Source: JAIRTY01 sp050257395 (GTDB taxonomy: Bacteria > Actinomycetota > Actinomycetes > Streptosporangiales > Streptosporangiaceae). Taken from it: a stretch of 42,854 nt of DNA. Position numbers and translations under genes: made by a program. The stretch is from the NCBI GenBank assembly GCA_050257395.1, contig JBLMWU010000230.1:1-42854 (forward strand), given 5' to 3'. Below, piece by piece: positions 16,364-26,703 of the stretch; the stretch's first letter is position 1, and every line of letters starts with the position of its first letter. The notes under the pieces are model-generated. The model had not been told where the DNA came from. It made no database searches and saw nothing but the letters and a program-made list of their open reading frames with translations.

Positions 16364-17980
16364 TCAGGATGGCACGGGCGGGCGCGGGGGAGTGGTCTCC
16401 TGGGACGGCATCGAGTTCGACGACGGGATCGGGTAGGGGATGCCGACGTCGAGCGAGCCGGCGAGCGCGTTGAGCACCGCCTGCTCGGCCACGCTGGTGT
16501 CGCCGAGCGAGGTGGCGGGCAGCGGCGGCACGCTGGTGTCCGGTGCCTTGCTGAGCGCCAGCGCGCCGGTGAGGTCGCCGGTGGCCGAGCGCCGCCACGC
16601 CGACAGGTTCGGCACGCTCACCCCGAACCGGGTCTCGATGAACCGCAGCGTGGAGGTGTGGTCGAGCACGCCAGAGTAGCGGTAGCCGCCCCGGCTGAAC
16701 GGGGAGATCACCAGGCACGGCGTGCGGAAGCCGAGCCCGACCGGGCCGGTGATGCCCGCGGCCGCGGACGGCAGCGTCCCGGTCAGGTACTCCCCGGCGG
16801 TGCCGGGCGGGGCGGTGGGCGGCGGGACGTGGTCGAAGAAGCCGCCGTTCTCGTCGTAGACGACCAGGAACACGGTGCGGGCCCACACGTCCGGGTTGGC
16901 CACCAGCGTGGCGAGGATCTGCTGCACCAGGTACTCGCCGTACTCCGGCGGGGCCGCCGGGTGCTCGCACTCGGCCAGCGGCGGCATGATCCACGACACC
17001 GCCGGGAGCCTGCCCGCGGCCACGTCGGCGGCGAAGGTCGCCGGGTAGCTGGGGGTGAGCGCGCGGGCGATGAGCGCGGCGCCGGTGACCGACAGCGGGT
17101 TGTTGTAGGCCTTGAAGTACGGCAGCGGGCTGAGTGCCAGCACCCCGAGCGGGTCGTTGTAGACCTTCCAGCTCACCCCTGCCGCCAGCAGCCGCTCCGG
17201 CATGGTGGGCCAGCTCAGCTTGCCGTACTCGGCGGTGCGGTTGGTGAACGTCTCCACCACCGGGCCGCCCGCGGCGCCGGCCGGGTCGATGCTCGCCGAC
17301 ATCGCCATCAGCCGGTTCGGGTCGGTGGGCCCGAGCACCGAGCAGAAGTAGGCGTCGCACACGGTGAACGCGTCCGCAAGCGCGTAGTAGAAGGCCAGGT
17401 CCTGGCGGGTGTAGTAGCCCATGGTCACGGGCCCGTTCTGGCTGCCATCCGCGGCGAGGTGCGCGGTCACGAACGCGTCCATGCGGCCGCCGTCCCAGGC
17501 CTGGTGCTGGACCTGCCAGGAGTGGGAGATGTCGTTGGTGGTCTGGCCGTCCTGCAGCGGCGGGTTGCTGGCCAGGTGGAACGGCTGCAGGTACCCGCTG
17601 GCGTCCGGCCCGGTGCCCGGCTGGTAGCCGAACTGGTCGTAGACCGGGTAGCTCTGGCCGCCGACGGTCTGGCTGGGGACGGATGGGTCGGCGAACCCGC
17701 GCACCCCGGAGAGGGTGCCGAAGTAGTGGTCGAACGACCGGTTCTCCTGCATCAGGATCACGACGTGCTCGATGTCGCTGAGCGAGGCGCCCGCGGCCTG
17801 GACGGCCAGCGCGTCGTCGATGAGGCGGGCCTGCGCGGCCCGGGGCCGGCCGGCCCGGGCCGCTAAGACGCCAGCGGCGCCGAGCGCCCCGCCCAGCACG
17901 ACCGCGCGCCTGGTCGGGGCGCTGGCGGGGGGCTGGCCGCTGCTCTCGCCGCTGCCCGGGCCGTCCGGCTGATCGTTCAC
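16364..17980 (-). CDS. Secreted phospholipase C/acid phosphatase-type phosphoesterase
   Basis: 538 residues. A Tat signal is present: TRRAVVLGGALGAAGVLA with Arg24-Arg25. The phosphoesterase domain (PlcA-D/acid phosphatase family) opens with EHVVILMQENRSFDHYFG (ENRSFDHYFG at 79-88) and includes VFLVVYDENGGFFDHVPPP, whose Asp, Glu and His belong to the metal/active site. Acts outside the membrane on phospholipids or other phosphate esters. The GTG at 17980 has GGAGG about eight bases upstream; the frame is open to 18076 but the added part is Arg-rich without family match. It heads an operon with the epimerase. Confidence 0.9.
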   Translation of the reverse strand: MNDQPDGPGSGESSGQPPASAPTRRAVVLGGALGAAGVLAARAGRPRAAQARLIDDALAVQAAGASLSDIEHVVILMQENRSFDHYFGTLSGVRGFADPSVPSQTVGGQSYPVYDQFGYQPGTGPDASGYLQPFHLASNPPLQDGQTTNDISHSWQVQHQAWDGGRMDAFVTAHLAADGSQNGPVTMGYYTRQDLAFYYALADAFTVCDAYFCSVLGPTDPNRLMAMSASIDPAGAAGGPVVETFTNRTAEYGKLSWPTMPERLLAAGVSWKVYNDPLGVLALSPLPYFKAYNNPLSVTGAALIARALTPSYPATFAADVAAGRLPAVSWIMPPLAECEHPAAPPEYGEYLVQQILATLVANPDVWARTVFLVVYDENGGFFDHVPPPTAPPGTAGEYLTGTLPSAAAGITGPVGLGFRTPCLVISPFSRGGYRYSGVLDHTSTLRFIETRFGVSVPNLSAWRRSATGDLTGALALSKAPDTSVPPLPATSLGDTSVAEQAVLNALAGSLDVGIPYPIPSSNSMPSQETTPPRPPVPS

Positions 17981-18011
17981 TGGGGGCCTCCGGGCCGTGA
18001 GAGGGCTGTCA

Positions 18012-18029
18012 CGCCGGGTGCTCCCGGCG
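18012..18029 (-). terminator. Hairpin between wHTH and phosphoesterase genes
   Basis: CGCCGGG and CCCGGCG form a 7-bp stem with loop TGCT, about 80 bases past the stop of the wHTH gene on the minus strand and 31 bases before the phosphoesterase start. Terminator or operator. Confidence 0.4.
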
Positions 18030-18107
18030 CGCCCTGACCGTACGCCGGGGTCCTGTCCGCTCGTCAAGCGGAACATGAACGGCAGGGCAAATCCGGGCCT
18101 GTCCGGC

Positions 18108-18491
18108 TCAGCCGGGCGGGCCGCCGTCCCCCGTGCCGTTGCGGGCGGTATGGCGGTGCAGGAGCTCGGTGAGCGCAGCGAGCTCGGCGGCGAGCGCGGC
18201 GCGGCCGCGCCGGGTGATGCGGACCCAGGTGCGCGGCCGGCGCCCCTCGTACCCCTTGTCCACCTTGATCAGCCCGGCGTCCTCCAGCACGGTCAGGTGC
18301 CGCGACAGGTTCCCCGCGGTGAGCCCGAGCGTGTCTTTCAGGTAGGAGAAGTCGGCCCGGGCCTCAGCGGTGATGGTGAGCACGCCGAGCCGGTGCCGCT
18401 GGTGCACCACGTCGTCCAGCCCGTTGGTGGGATGCGGTGCGGCCGCGTCCCCGTCACCGGGCGGCTGCCCCGGCTGCCCGGGCGGGGTCAC
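18108..18491 (-). CDS. Winged-helix transcriptional regulator
   Basis: 127 residues. After a Pro/Gly-rich lead, the winged helix reads LDDVVHQRHRLGVLTITAEA, FSYLKDTLGLTAGNLSRHLT, VLEDAGLIKVDKGYEGRRPR and TWVRITRRGRAAL. This is the MarR/ArsR-like single-domain family common in actinobacteria. The GTG start overlaps the TGA of the membrane protein gene (GTGA), so both are coupled, and the regulator probably controls that operon. No metal-binding Cys set of the ArsR kind is present. Confidence 0.87.
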   Translation of the reverse strand: MTPPGQPGQPPGDGDAAAPHPTNGLDDVVHQRHRLGVLTITAEARADFSYLKDTLGLTAGNLSRHLTVLEDAGLIKVDKGYEGRRPRTWVRITRRGRAALAAELAALTELLHRHTARNGTGDGGPPG

Positions 18492-19297
18492 GCCCGCACC
18501 CGCCGCCGCTGGGCCAGCAGGGCGCCGGTCCCGGCGGCGAGCAGCACGAGCGCGGGCAGCAGCACGTTCGGCAGCGCGGTGAGCTGCCAGCCGAACGCGC
18601 TGCGCGGGGTCCAGCCGAGCCGGAACAGGAGGTTCTCGACGTTGTAGAGGCTGGCCAGCAGCGCGGCCCCGGTGTAGACGAGGGCGATGACCGCCAGCGC
18701 CCGGCTGCGCTCCGCCCACGCGAGGACCCACAGGCCCACCGCGATGATGAGGAACGCGAAGGTGCCCCTGATCCAGAGGTCGCCGAACGGCAGGAACAGC
18801 GGCGGGAGCGCGACCACGGCGATGGTCAGCACCAGCCCGGTGATGACGTAGCCGCGGGCCGGGGTGCGCACGCCCGCCCGCCGGGCGTGCCGCCAGTACC
18901 AGAACACCGTCAGCAGATACCCGGCGACCAGAGCTATGGCCCAGTACCAGCCGAGGGAGGAACCGCCAGAGCCGCTGGGCATGCCGCCCAGGATCATCGG
19001 GCCGGAGTTGCTGTAGGTGTAGAAACCGGAACCGGCGGGCATCGCCGCGGCCGCCACGTCCAGGGGTGCGGCGGCGCAGGTGAGCACGCCGAACAGCAGC
19101 AGCGGGAACCAGTAGGCGTGCCGGGCCGTGCGGGTGCGGCGGCGCAGCCCGGCGAGCTCGCTCAGCAGGGTGCCGGGGTCGGCGGGCTGGCTGGCCGGGC
19201 CGCCGGGCTCCGGCTGGCCGCCGCCCCCGCTGCCGCCGGGCCGGCCCCCGCTCGCCCCGGACTGGCCGCTGCCGCGTTCCTGACTGTCGCCTGCCAT
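18488..19297 (-). CDS. Six-helix membrane protein coupled to a wHTH regulator
   Basis: 269 residues. The N-terminus (1-50) is Gly/Ser/Pro-rich and cytoplasmic in type. About six hydrophobic segments follow, among them AYWFPLLLFGVLTCAAAPLD, WYWAIALVAGYLLTVFWYW, GYVITGLVLTIAVVALPPLF and LLPALVLLAAGTGALLA. I do not recognise a functional family; membrane-protein/wHTH pairs of this form are common in actinobacteria. The ATG at 19297 has GGGGAGG seven bases upstream. A decayed partial copy lies at 15301-15480. Confidence 0.78.
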   Translation of the reverse strand: MAGDSQERGSGQSGASGGRPGGSGGGGQPEPGGPASQPADPGTLLSELAGLRRRTRTARHAYWFPLLLFGVLTCAAAPLDVAAAAMPAGSGFYTYSNSGPMILGGMPSGSGGSSLGWYWAIALVAGYLLTVFWYWRHARRAGVRTPARGYVITGLVLTIAVVALPPLFLPFGDLWIRGTFAFLIIAVGLWVLAWAERSRALAVIALVYTGAALLASLYNVENLLFRLGWTPRSAFGWQLTALPNVLLPALVLLAAGTGALLAQRRRVRA

Positions 19298-19380
19298 CAC
19301 AGCCTCCCCGCACCCGAAAGGTCTCGCTCAGCAATAGGTTTGCATAACCAACTAGATTGCGCAAGTTCCCAGGCCAGGAC

Positions 19381-19392
19381 CCCTATATAGGG
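19381..19392. promoter_or_regulatory. 12-bp palindrome upstream of the membrane protein-wHTH operon
   Basis: CCCTATATAGGG is a perfect palindrome 84 bases before the ATG at 19297. Its position upstream of an operon with its own regulator suits an operator, but no second copy was seen. Confidence 0.3.
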
Positions 19393-19517
19393 ACAACGAA
19401 CTGCTCCAAGCTGACGCCGCGCCAGAACGCGGGCGGTGGCACGGCGCAATGGCGGCGGCCCGGGCCGTGGCAACGGCCCGGGCCTGTCCGTCAGCGCGCC
19501 TGAGAAGGCACCCCCGG

Positions 19518-19757
19518 TCAGGCGGCGGCCGTGGGGCGATGGCGGCCGCGGCGGCGGACCGGGAGCGGCCGGGCAGCCTCCGGCCAGGGCGGGGCCAGGC
19601 CGGCCCGGGTGTTCTGGAGCTGCTCGTCGAGGTGCATGGCGAGCAGGATGGCCCCGTCGGTGAGCAGGTCGCGCTCGGCCGCGGTGATCTCGCCCCGCTC
19701 GGCCTGCTCGCGGAAGATCGCGCACGTGTGCTGCAGCGCCGCATCAACAGTGAACAC
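19518..19757 (-). CDS. Small unknown helical protein
   Basis: 79 residues from the GTG at 19757, which has GGAGG about eight bases upstream. The core FTVDAALQHTCAIFREQAER, then GEITAAERDLLTDGAILLA and MHLDEQLQN, looks like two or three amphipathic helices. The tail after about residue 45 is Pro/Arg-rich and may be disordered. No family recognised. It follows the CDF gene by 49 bases on the same strand and may be cotranscribed. Confidence 0.5.
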   Translation of the reverse strand: MFTVDAALQHTCAIFREQAERGEITAAERDLLTDGAILLAMHLDEQLQNTRAGLAPPWPEAARPLPVRRRGRHRPTAAA

Positions 19758-19806
19758 AGTCCCCACCTCCACACGTCAGGCATACCGCGGGGGGCGGGAG
19801 GTCACG

Positions 19807-20538
19807 TCAGGGCCGTTGGTCCCCGTGCTCCGGCCGGCCGGCCCGGCCCGCGGCAGCCCCTGAGTCCGCCCCCGGCTGCCCTTCCGTCCCGCTGGCCGGG
19901 CGGGCCGCACCCCGCCGGCGCAGCGACCGGAGCACGTCGCGCACGAGGACGGCCGCGTGGTAGCCGATGACCACGGCGATGACCAGCGCGACCGCCGGGT
20001 CGAGCCAGGACAGGCCGGGCCAGACGGCAATGACCGCCCCGGTGGCGGCCACCCCGGCCGCGGCGGCGCTGTCGGCGAGCGTGTCCAGCACCGCGGCCCG
20101 CATGTTGGCGCGGTCGCCCTCGGTGTCCTGCTCGCTGTCCTCGTCGGCCCGCAGCAGCAGCCCGCCGCCGAGCATGGTGAGCGCGGCCACCGCGCTGGCG
20201 ATCAGCACCGGCAGCCCGTGCACCTCACCAGTGCCGGCGGTGAGCCGCCGCACCGCCCCCGCGGCGACGAAGGCCACGACCGCCAGCAGCAGGCCGGCGT
20301 TGAGCAGCGCGGCGTAGGCCGTGGCCCGCGGATGGCCGGCCGGGCGGCGGGCGGTCGCCGGGCGCCGCGACAGCGCGATCGCCAGCAGGCTCACCCCGAT
20401 GGCGGCCGCATCGGCGAGGTAGTCGCCGCCCGCGGCGAGCACGCCCAGCGAGTGCGCTGCCAGCCCGACCGTCACCAGCCCGGCGACCAGGGCGAGGTTC
20501 AGCAGCAGCACGATGGCGAGGCGGGTGGTCCTGGTCAC
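19807..20538 (-). CDS. CDF-family cation efflux protein, Asp-rich metal site
   Basis: 243 residues with six hydrophobic segments. Helix 2 carries GGDYLADAA (Asp39, Asp43) and helix 5 carries LDTLADSAA (Asp152, Asp156), the CDF metal-site positions. The site is therefore DD-DD, not the HD-HD of zinc exporters; Asp-rich sites occur in the Mn/Fe-type branches, so manganese or iron is a reasonable guess. The soluble C-terminal domain is nearly absent: after helix 6 only an Arg/Gly-rich tail of about 45 residues remains. The GTG at 20538 begins the homologous part. Divergent from the DMT gene at 20627. Confidence 0.8.
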   Translation of the reverse strand: MTRTTRLAIVLLLNLALVAGLVTVGLAAHSLGVLAAGGDYLADAAAIGVSLLAIALSRRPATARRPAGHPRATAYAALLNAGLLLAVVAFVAAGAVRRLTAGTGEVHGLPVLIASAVAALTMLGGGLLLRADEDSEQDTEGDRANMRAAVLDTLADSAAAAGVAATGAVIAVWPGLSWLDPAVALVIAVVIGYHAAVLVRDVLRSLRRRGAARPASGTEGQPGADSGAAAGRAGRPEHGDQRP

Positions 20539-20626
20539 CTGTCCGAGGGTAGGCGCGGCGCTGCATTGCCGGGCCGGACGTGCGGAAAGACGGATGAAGG
20601 GCCCTGCGCCGGGGTAACGGCTGGAG

Positions 20627-21529
20627 ATGGAGTACGTGATCGGCGTGGCCGCCGCGGTGCTGCTCGGCACCGGGTTCGTGCTGCAGCAGGGCGCGGCCCA
20701 GCAGCTGCCGAAGTGGGAGTTCCTGCGGCTGCGGCTGCTGGCCGATCTGCTCCGCAAGCCGCGCTGGCTGGCCGGGATCGGGGCGATGGTGGCCGGCCAG
20801 CTGCTGGGAGCCTGGCTGATCGGCCACGTGGCCCTGTCGCTGGCCGAGCCGCTGCTCGCCACGAACCTGATCTTCGCGCTGGTGCTGGCCGGCCCGCTGT
20901 CCCGGCAGGCCGTGCACCGGGCCGAGGTCATCGGCGCGGTGGTCCTCATGCTGGGGGTGGCGGCGCTGTCGCTGGCCCGGACCCTGCGGTCGGCGCAGGT
21001 GTCCATCGGCTCGGCCAGCTACTGGCCCTACGCCATCGCCGGGGTGGCGGCCGCCGCGTACCTGTTCGCCCGGCTGGGCCGGCGGCGCGCCGGGGAGCTG
21101 CGGGCCACCTTCACCGGGGCCAGCGCCGGGCTGGTGTTCGGGCTGCAGGATGCGCTGACCCGGCGGACCATCCAGGTGTTCGACGCCCATCAGCTCAGCG
21201 GGGTGCTCACCACCTGGTCCACCTACTGCCTGCTGGCGGTCGGGCTGGCCGGGCTGTGGCTGATGCAGAGCGCGTTCAACGCCGCGCCGCTGCACGCCTC
21301 CCTGCCGGCCATCACCGCGGGCGAGCCGGCCTGCGGCATCGTGCTGGGCATCATCGTGTTCGGTGACCCCATGCACTTCTCGCCGGGCCTGATCGCGCTG
21401 CAGGCGGGCGGGTTCGCCGCCCTGGTCGTGGGGGTGGTCCTGGTGGCCCGCGCGCCGGCGCTCAGCTCGCTGCTGCGGGTGCACATGCCGCACCATGACC
21501 CTGACCAGGGCCAGGGTGCGGCACCGTAA
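20627..21529 (+). CDS. DMT-superfamily membrane transporter (NIPA-like)
   Basis: 300 residues with about nine to ten hydrophobic segments. It opens with IGVAAAVLLGTGFVLQQGAA, then WLAGIGAMVAGQLLGAWLIG and LAEPLLATNLIFALVLA, the layout of bacterial DMT proteins related to the NIPA magnesium-transporter group. The second half includes SLPAITAGEPACGIVLGIIV. Substrate unknown. The ATG at 20627 follows GGCTGGAG closely, so the ribosome site is weak in spacing. Divergent from the CDF gene. Confidence 0.82.
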   Translation: MEYVIGVAAAVLLGTGFVLQQGAAQQLPKWEFLRLRLLADLLRKPRWLAGIGAMVAGQLLGAWLIGHVALSLAEPLLATNLIFALVLAGPLSRQAVHRAEVIGAVVLMLGVAALSLARTLRSAQVSIGSASYWPYAIAGVAAAAYLFARLGRRRAGELRATFTGASAGLVFGLQDALTRRTIQVFDAHQLSGVLTTWSTYCLLAVGLAGLWLMQSAFNAAPLHASLPAITAGEPACGIVLGIIVFGDPMHFSPGLIALQAGGFAALVVGVVLVARAPALSSLLRVHMPHHDPDQGQGAAP

Positions 21530-21538
21530 CCAGGGTCA
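21496..21538. terminator. Inverted repeat between convergent gene ends
   Basis: TGACCCTG (21496-21503) and CAGGGTCA (21531-21538) flank the plus-strand stop at 21529 and touch the minus-strand stop at 21536. A weak, long-loop candidate. Confidence 0.3.
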
Positions 21539-22357
21539 GCGGAGCCAGCCGAGGAGCAGCTCGTTCAGCCGGTCCGGCGCGTCCAGCGGGATCCAGTGGC
21601 TGGCGCCCTCGATCTCCTCGTAGCGCCACGGCCCGGCGACCAGCTCGCCGGAGCGCCGCATCCGTTCGCCGTCGAGATAGTGGTCGTTGGTGGACCAGAT
21701 GCCGAGGGTGGGCGCCTTGACGGGCGGCAGGTCCGGCGGCGGGCCCGGCATCCGCGGCGCCAGGTTGGCCCGGTACCAGTTCAGGGCGGCCGTGAGCGCG
21801 CCCGGCCGGGACAGGTCCGCGATCCACTGCGCGGTGTCGCCGTCGCCGCGGGTGAACTGGTGCAGCCAGGCCCAGCCGTTGTCGGCGATGGTCGCCTCGG
21901 CGACCCCCTCGAACTGGAAGAACAGTGTGTACCAGGCCATCTCCTGCTGCCGGATGGTGGTGGGCACCAGCAGGTGCGGCACGGAGATCGCGACCAGCTT
22001 GCTGACCCGGTCCGGCAGGAGCATCGCGGTCAGCCAGGCCACGGCCGCGCCGTAGTCGTGCCCGACCACGTGCGCGGAGCCGATGCCCAGCGCGTCGAGG
22101 ATGCCGCCCACGTCTGCGACCGCGCTGGTGAGCCGGTAGTCCGCCACGTTCGCCGGGCGGCCCGAGCGGCCGAGCCCGCGCAGGTCCGGCGTGATCACCC
22201 GGAACCCGTGCCCGGCCAGGAACGGCACCTGGTGGCGCCACAGCCGGGCGGAGTCGGGCCAGCCGTGCAGCAGCAGCACCGGGGTGCCGCTGCCGTGCTC
22301 CTCGACGTACAGCTCAACCCCGTTGACCTCGATCATCCGGCCCGGTCCGGTCGTCAT
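21536..22357 (-). CDS. Epoxide hydrolase-type alpha/beta hydrolase
   Basis: 273 residues. The oxyanion motif HGWPDS is at 31-36, the nucleophile is Asp101 in VVGHDYGAA, the acid is Asp225 in STNDHYLD, and the base is His254 in GASHWIPLD. Lid tyrosines that activate the epoxide are present at Tyr143 (MAWYTLFFQFEG) and Tyr195 (LNWYRANL). An Asp nucleophile with both Tyr supports an epoxide hydrolase over an esterase or a dehalogenase. It opens an epoxide to a diol in the cytoplasm. GGAGGGG precedes the ATG at 22357. It follows the FCD-type GntR gene by 81 bases. Confidence 0.88.
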   Translation of the reverse strand: MTTGPGRMIEVNGVELYVEEHGSGTPVLLLHGWPDSARLWRHQVPFLAGHGFRVITPDLRGLGRSGRPANVADYRLTSAVADVGGILDALGIGSAHVVGHDYGAAVAWLTAMLLPDRVSKLVAISVPHLLVPTTIRQQEMAWYTLFFQFEGVAEATIADNGWAWLHQFTRGDGDTAQWIADLSRPGALTAALNWYRANLAPRMPGPPPDLPPVKAPTLGIWSTNDHYLDGERMRRSGELVAGPWRYEEIEGASHWIPLDAPDRLNELLLGWLR

Positions 22358-22438
22358 CGCACCCCTCCGCCAGGCATTCGCCGCCGGTCACAGTCAACAC
22401 GACGCGGGCACGGCCGGGCGAGGCGGGCGGCCGTCCCG

Positions 22439-23149
22439 TCAGGGCCGGACGCGGGCGCGCAGGACAGCGGCGGTCGGCCGGATGTGCTCGCGGGTCGCCC
22501 GCTCCGCCGCCCCGGCATCGCCCGCCTCGATGGCCGCCACCAGCCGGGCGTGGGTGGGCGCGACATCCACGTCGTCCAGGTGCCGGTCGCTGACGACCGC
22601 CACCAGCGCCTCGCGCAGGACGCTGGCGAACGACTCGAACATGTCCATGAGCAGCCGGTTGTGCGCGGCCGCGATGACCGTGCGGTGGAAGGCCAGGTCG
22701 GCTTCGACGAACCGGCTGTCCCGCGCGTGCTCGCGCGCGCTGTCGCGGGCAGCCAGCCGGGTGCGCAGGTCGGCCACGTCCGCGTCGGTGCGCCGGTCCG
22801 CCGCCAGCCGGGCGCCCTGCACCTCCAGCGCCTCGCGGACCTCGTAGACCTCCAGCACCGCCGCCCGGCGCAGCAGCGGCTCCCAGCCGGACCCCGGGTC
22901 CAGCGACCGCACGTAGGTACCCGAGCCCTGGCGGGTCTCCAGCATGCCCGCGTGGGCCAGCGCCCGGACCGCCTCCCGCAGGGTCGACCGGCCGACCCCG
23001 AGCTGCTGGGCGAGCTCGGGTTCGGCGGGCAGCCGGGTGCCCACCTCCCACCGGCCCGCGTGCAGCTGCTCGTGCAGCTGGCGGACTGCGAGCTCCACCA
23101 GCGGGCTGCGGCGCAGCGAAGGGAGGGGGCCGCTCAGGTCCTCAGTCAT
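22439..23149 (-). CDS. GntR-family regulator with FCD domain
   Basis: 236 residues. The N-terminal winged helix (about 15-80) reads PLVELAVRQLHEQLHAGRW, PAEPELAQQLGVGRSTLREA and TRQGSGTYVRSLD. The all-helical FCD ligand domain (about 95-230) contains EADLAFHRTVIAAAHN, whose Asp and His belong to the FCD metal/ligand site. Such regulators sense small carboxylates. The ATG at 23149 lacks a ribosome site and lies six bases after TATATT, so it is probably leaderless. The 11-base palindrome TCATCTGATGA covers the start codon, a possible autoregulatory site. Probably controls the epoxide hydrolase downstream. Confidence 0.9.
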   Translation of the reverse strand: MTEDLSGPLPSLRRSPLVELAVRQLHEQLHAGRWEVGTRLPAEPELAQQLGVGRSTLREAVRALAHAGMLETRQGSGTYVRSLDPGSGWEPLLRRAAVLEVYEVREALEVQGARLAADRRTDADVADLRTRLAARDSAREHARDSRFVEADLAFHRTVIAAAHNRLLMDMFESFASVLREALVAVVSDRHLDDVDVAPTHARLVAAIEAGDAGAAERATREHIRPTAAVLRARVRP

Positions 23150-23161
23150 CTGATGAATATA
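23146..23161 (-). promoter_or_regulatory. Leaderless promoter -10 and palindrome at the GntR start
   Basis: On the minus strand TATATT (23161-23156) is followed after six bases by the ATG (23149-23147). TCATC-T-GATGA (23146-23156) covers the predicted start site. Together they suggest a leaderless, self-repressed transcript. Confidence 0.45.
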
Positions 23162-23247
23162 CTAGCGGCAGCCGGGCAGTGGGTGCGGATGGCCCGGCAG
23201 CGCGCTGGCTGGGGTCACGGCGGGCGGCAGGGGAGCGGAGGCTGGGA

Positions 23248-23853
23248 ATGGGGTCTGGCAGGGTGAAGAGCGGCCGGGTGAGCTGGCTGGTGCGCAGGCT
23301 GCTGCCGGACCGCAACCCGCTGCGGCGCACCGCCGACCGGGTGGAGGCCGCGGTGCTGGTGATCCTGGCGGTGGCGTTCCTCGCGGGCGCGCCGCTGGCG
23401 GCGCTGGCGGGCGGCAGCGTGGCGGGGGCGCTGAACCGCAGCACCCAGCGGGCCGAGTCGGCCTGGCGGCCGGTGCAGGCGACCCTGCTGCAGAACGCGC
23501 CGAAGCGGGTCAGCGCCATCGGGCAGGCATCAGTGGATGCACTGGTGCGGGCGCAGTGGCGGGCCCCCGACGGCGGGCGGCGGACCGGCAGGGTCTACGC
23601 GCCCCGCGGCGCCCGGGCGGGCCGCACGGTGACCATCTGGACCGACCGGCTCGGGCACCTCGTGGGGTACCCGGTGCAGCACGTCGACGTGGTGGTCCGG
23701 TCCATTCTCGCGGGACTGCTGTCGGCCGGCCTGCTCGCGGCGGTGCTGGCCGGGATCTGGCTGGTGGCCCGGCTGCTGCTGGACCGGCGCAGGCTGGCCG
23801 CCTGGGACATCGGCTGGGCCGCCACCGGCCCGCAGTGGACCGGCAGGCGCTGA
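23248..23853 (+). CDS. Rv1733c-type two-helix membrane protein
   Basis: 201 residues. The family pattern is clear: a basic N-terminus (LPDRNPLRRTADRVEAAVL), helix 1 (LVILAVAFLAGAPLAALAG), an extracytoplasmic region of about 90 residues with WRAPDGGRRTGRV and RTVTIWTDRLGHLV, and helix 2 (SAGLLAAVLAGIWLVARLLL) followed by LDRRRLAAWDIGWAATGP. Function unknown; the Mycobacterium tuberculosis member Rv1733c is known as an antigen. The ATG at 23248 has GGAGG seven bases upstream. It converges on the acyl-CoA dehydrogenase operon, 18 bases away. Confidence 0.85.
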   Translation: MGSGRVKSGRVSWLVRRLLPDRNPLRRTADRVEAAVLVILAVAFLAGAPLAALAGGSVAGALNRSTQRAESAWRPVQATLLQNAPKRVSAIGQASVDALVRAQWRAPDGGRRTGRVYAPRGARAGRTVTIWTDRLGHLVGYPVQHVDVVVRSILAGLLSAGLLAAVLAGIWLVARLLLDRRRLAAWDIGWAATGPQWTGRR

Positions 23854-24625
23854 CCGCCGGGAGCCGCCGGGTCAGACGAACGCGCTGATGCCGGTCTCGG
23901 CGCGGCCGATGAGCAGCTTCTGGACCTGGCTGGTGCCCTCGTACAGGGTCATCACCCGGGCGTCGCGCAGGTACTTCTGCACCGGGTACTCGTCGATGTA
24001 GCCGTAGCCGCCGAACGCCTGGATGGCCTGGTTGGACGCGCGCACCGCGGCCTCGGACGCGAAGTACTTGGCCTTGGACGCGGCCACCCCGTACGGCTCG
24101 CCCCGCTCGATCAGGCTGGCAGCGTGCCAAGTCAGCAGCCGGGCCGCGTCGGCGTCCACCGAAATGTCGGCGATCATCTCCTGGATCAGCTGGAACGAGG
24201 CCAGCGGCCGGCCGAACTGGGTGCGCTCGCGCGCGTAGGAGGTCACCGCCTCCAGGCAGCCGCGGATGATGCCGACGCAGCCCGCGGCGACCGTGACCCG
24301 GCCCTTGTCCAGGGAGTTCATGGCGATCCGGAAACCCTCGCCCTCCTCGCCGACCCGGGCCGACGCCGGCACCCGCACGTCCGTCAGCACCAGCTCGGCG
24401 GTGGCCTGGCCGCGCAGCCCGAGCTTGCCCTTGATCTCCTTCGCCTCGAACCCCGGCGTGGCGGTGGGCACCAGGAACGCCGACACCCCGCGCGGCCCCG
24501 GGCCGCCGGTCCGGGCGAACAGCAGGCACACGTCTGCCCAGGTGCCGTTCGTGATGAACATCTTCTGGCCGGAGATCAGGTAACTGTCGCCGTCCCGGAC
24601 CGCTCTGGTCTTGAGGCCGGCCGCG

Positions 24626-26656
<2,031 letters not shown>

Positions 26657-26703
26657 GGCGGTGCTCCGGGCGGCGGGAAGGGGAAGGTGGTGCTGAGGGA
26701 AGG

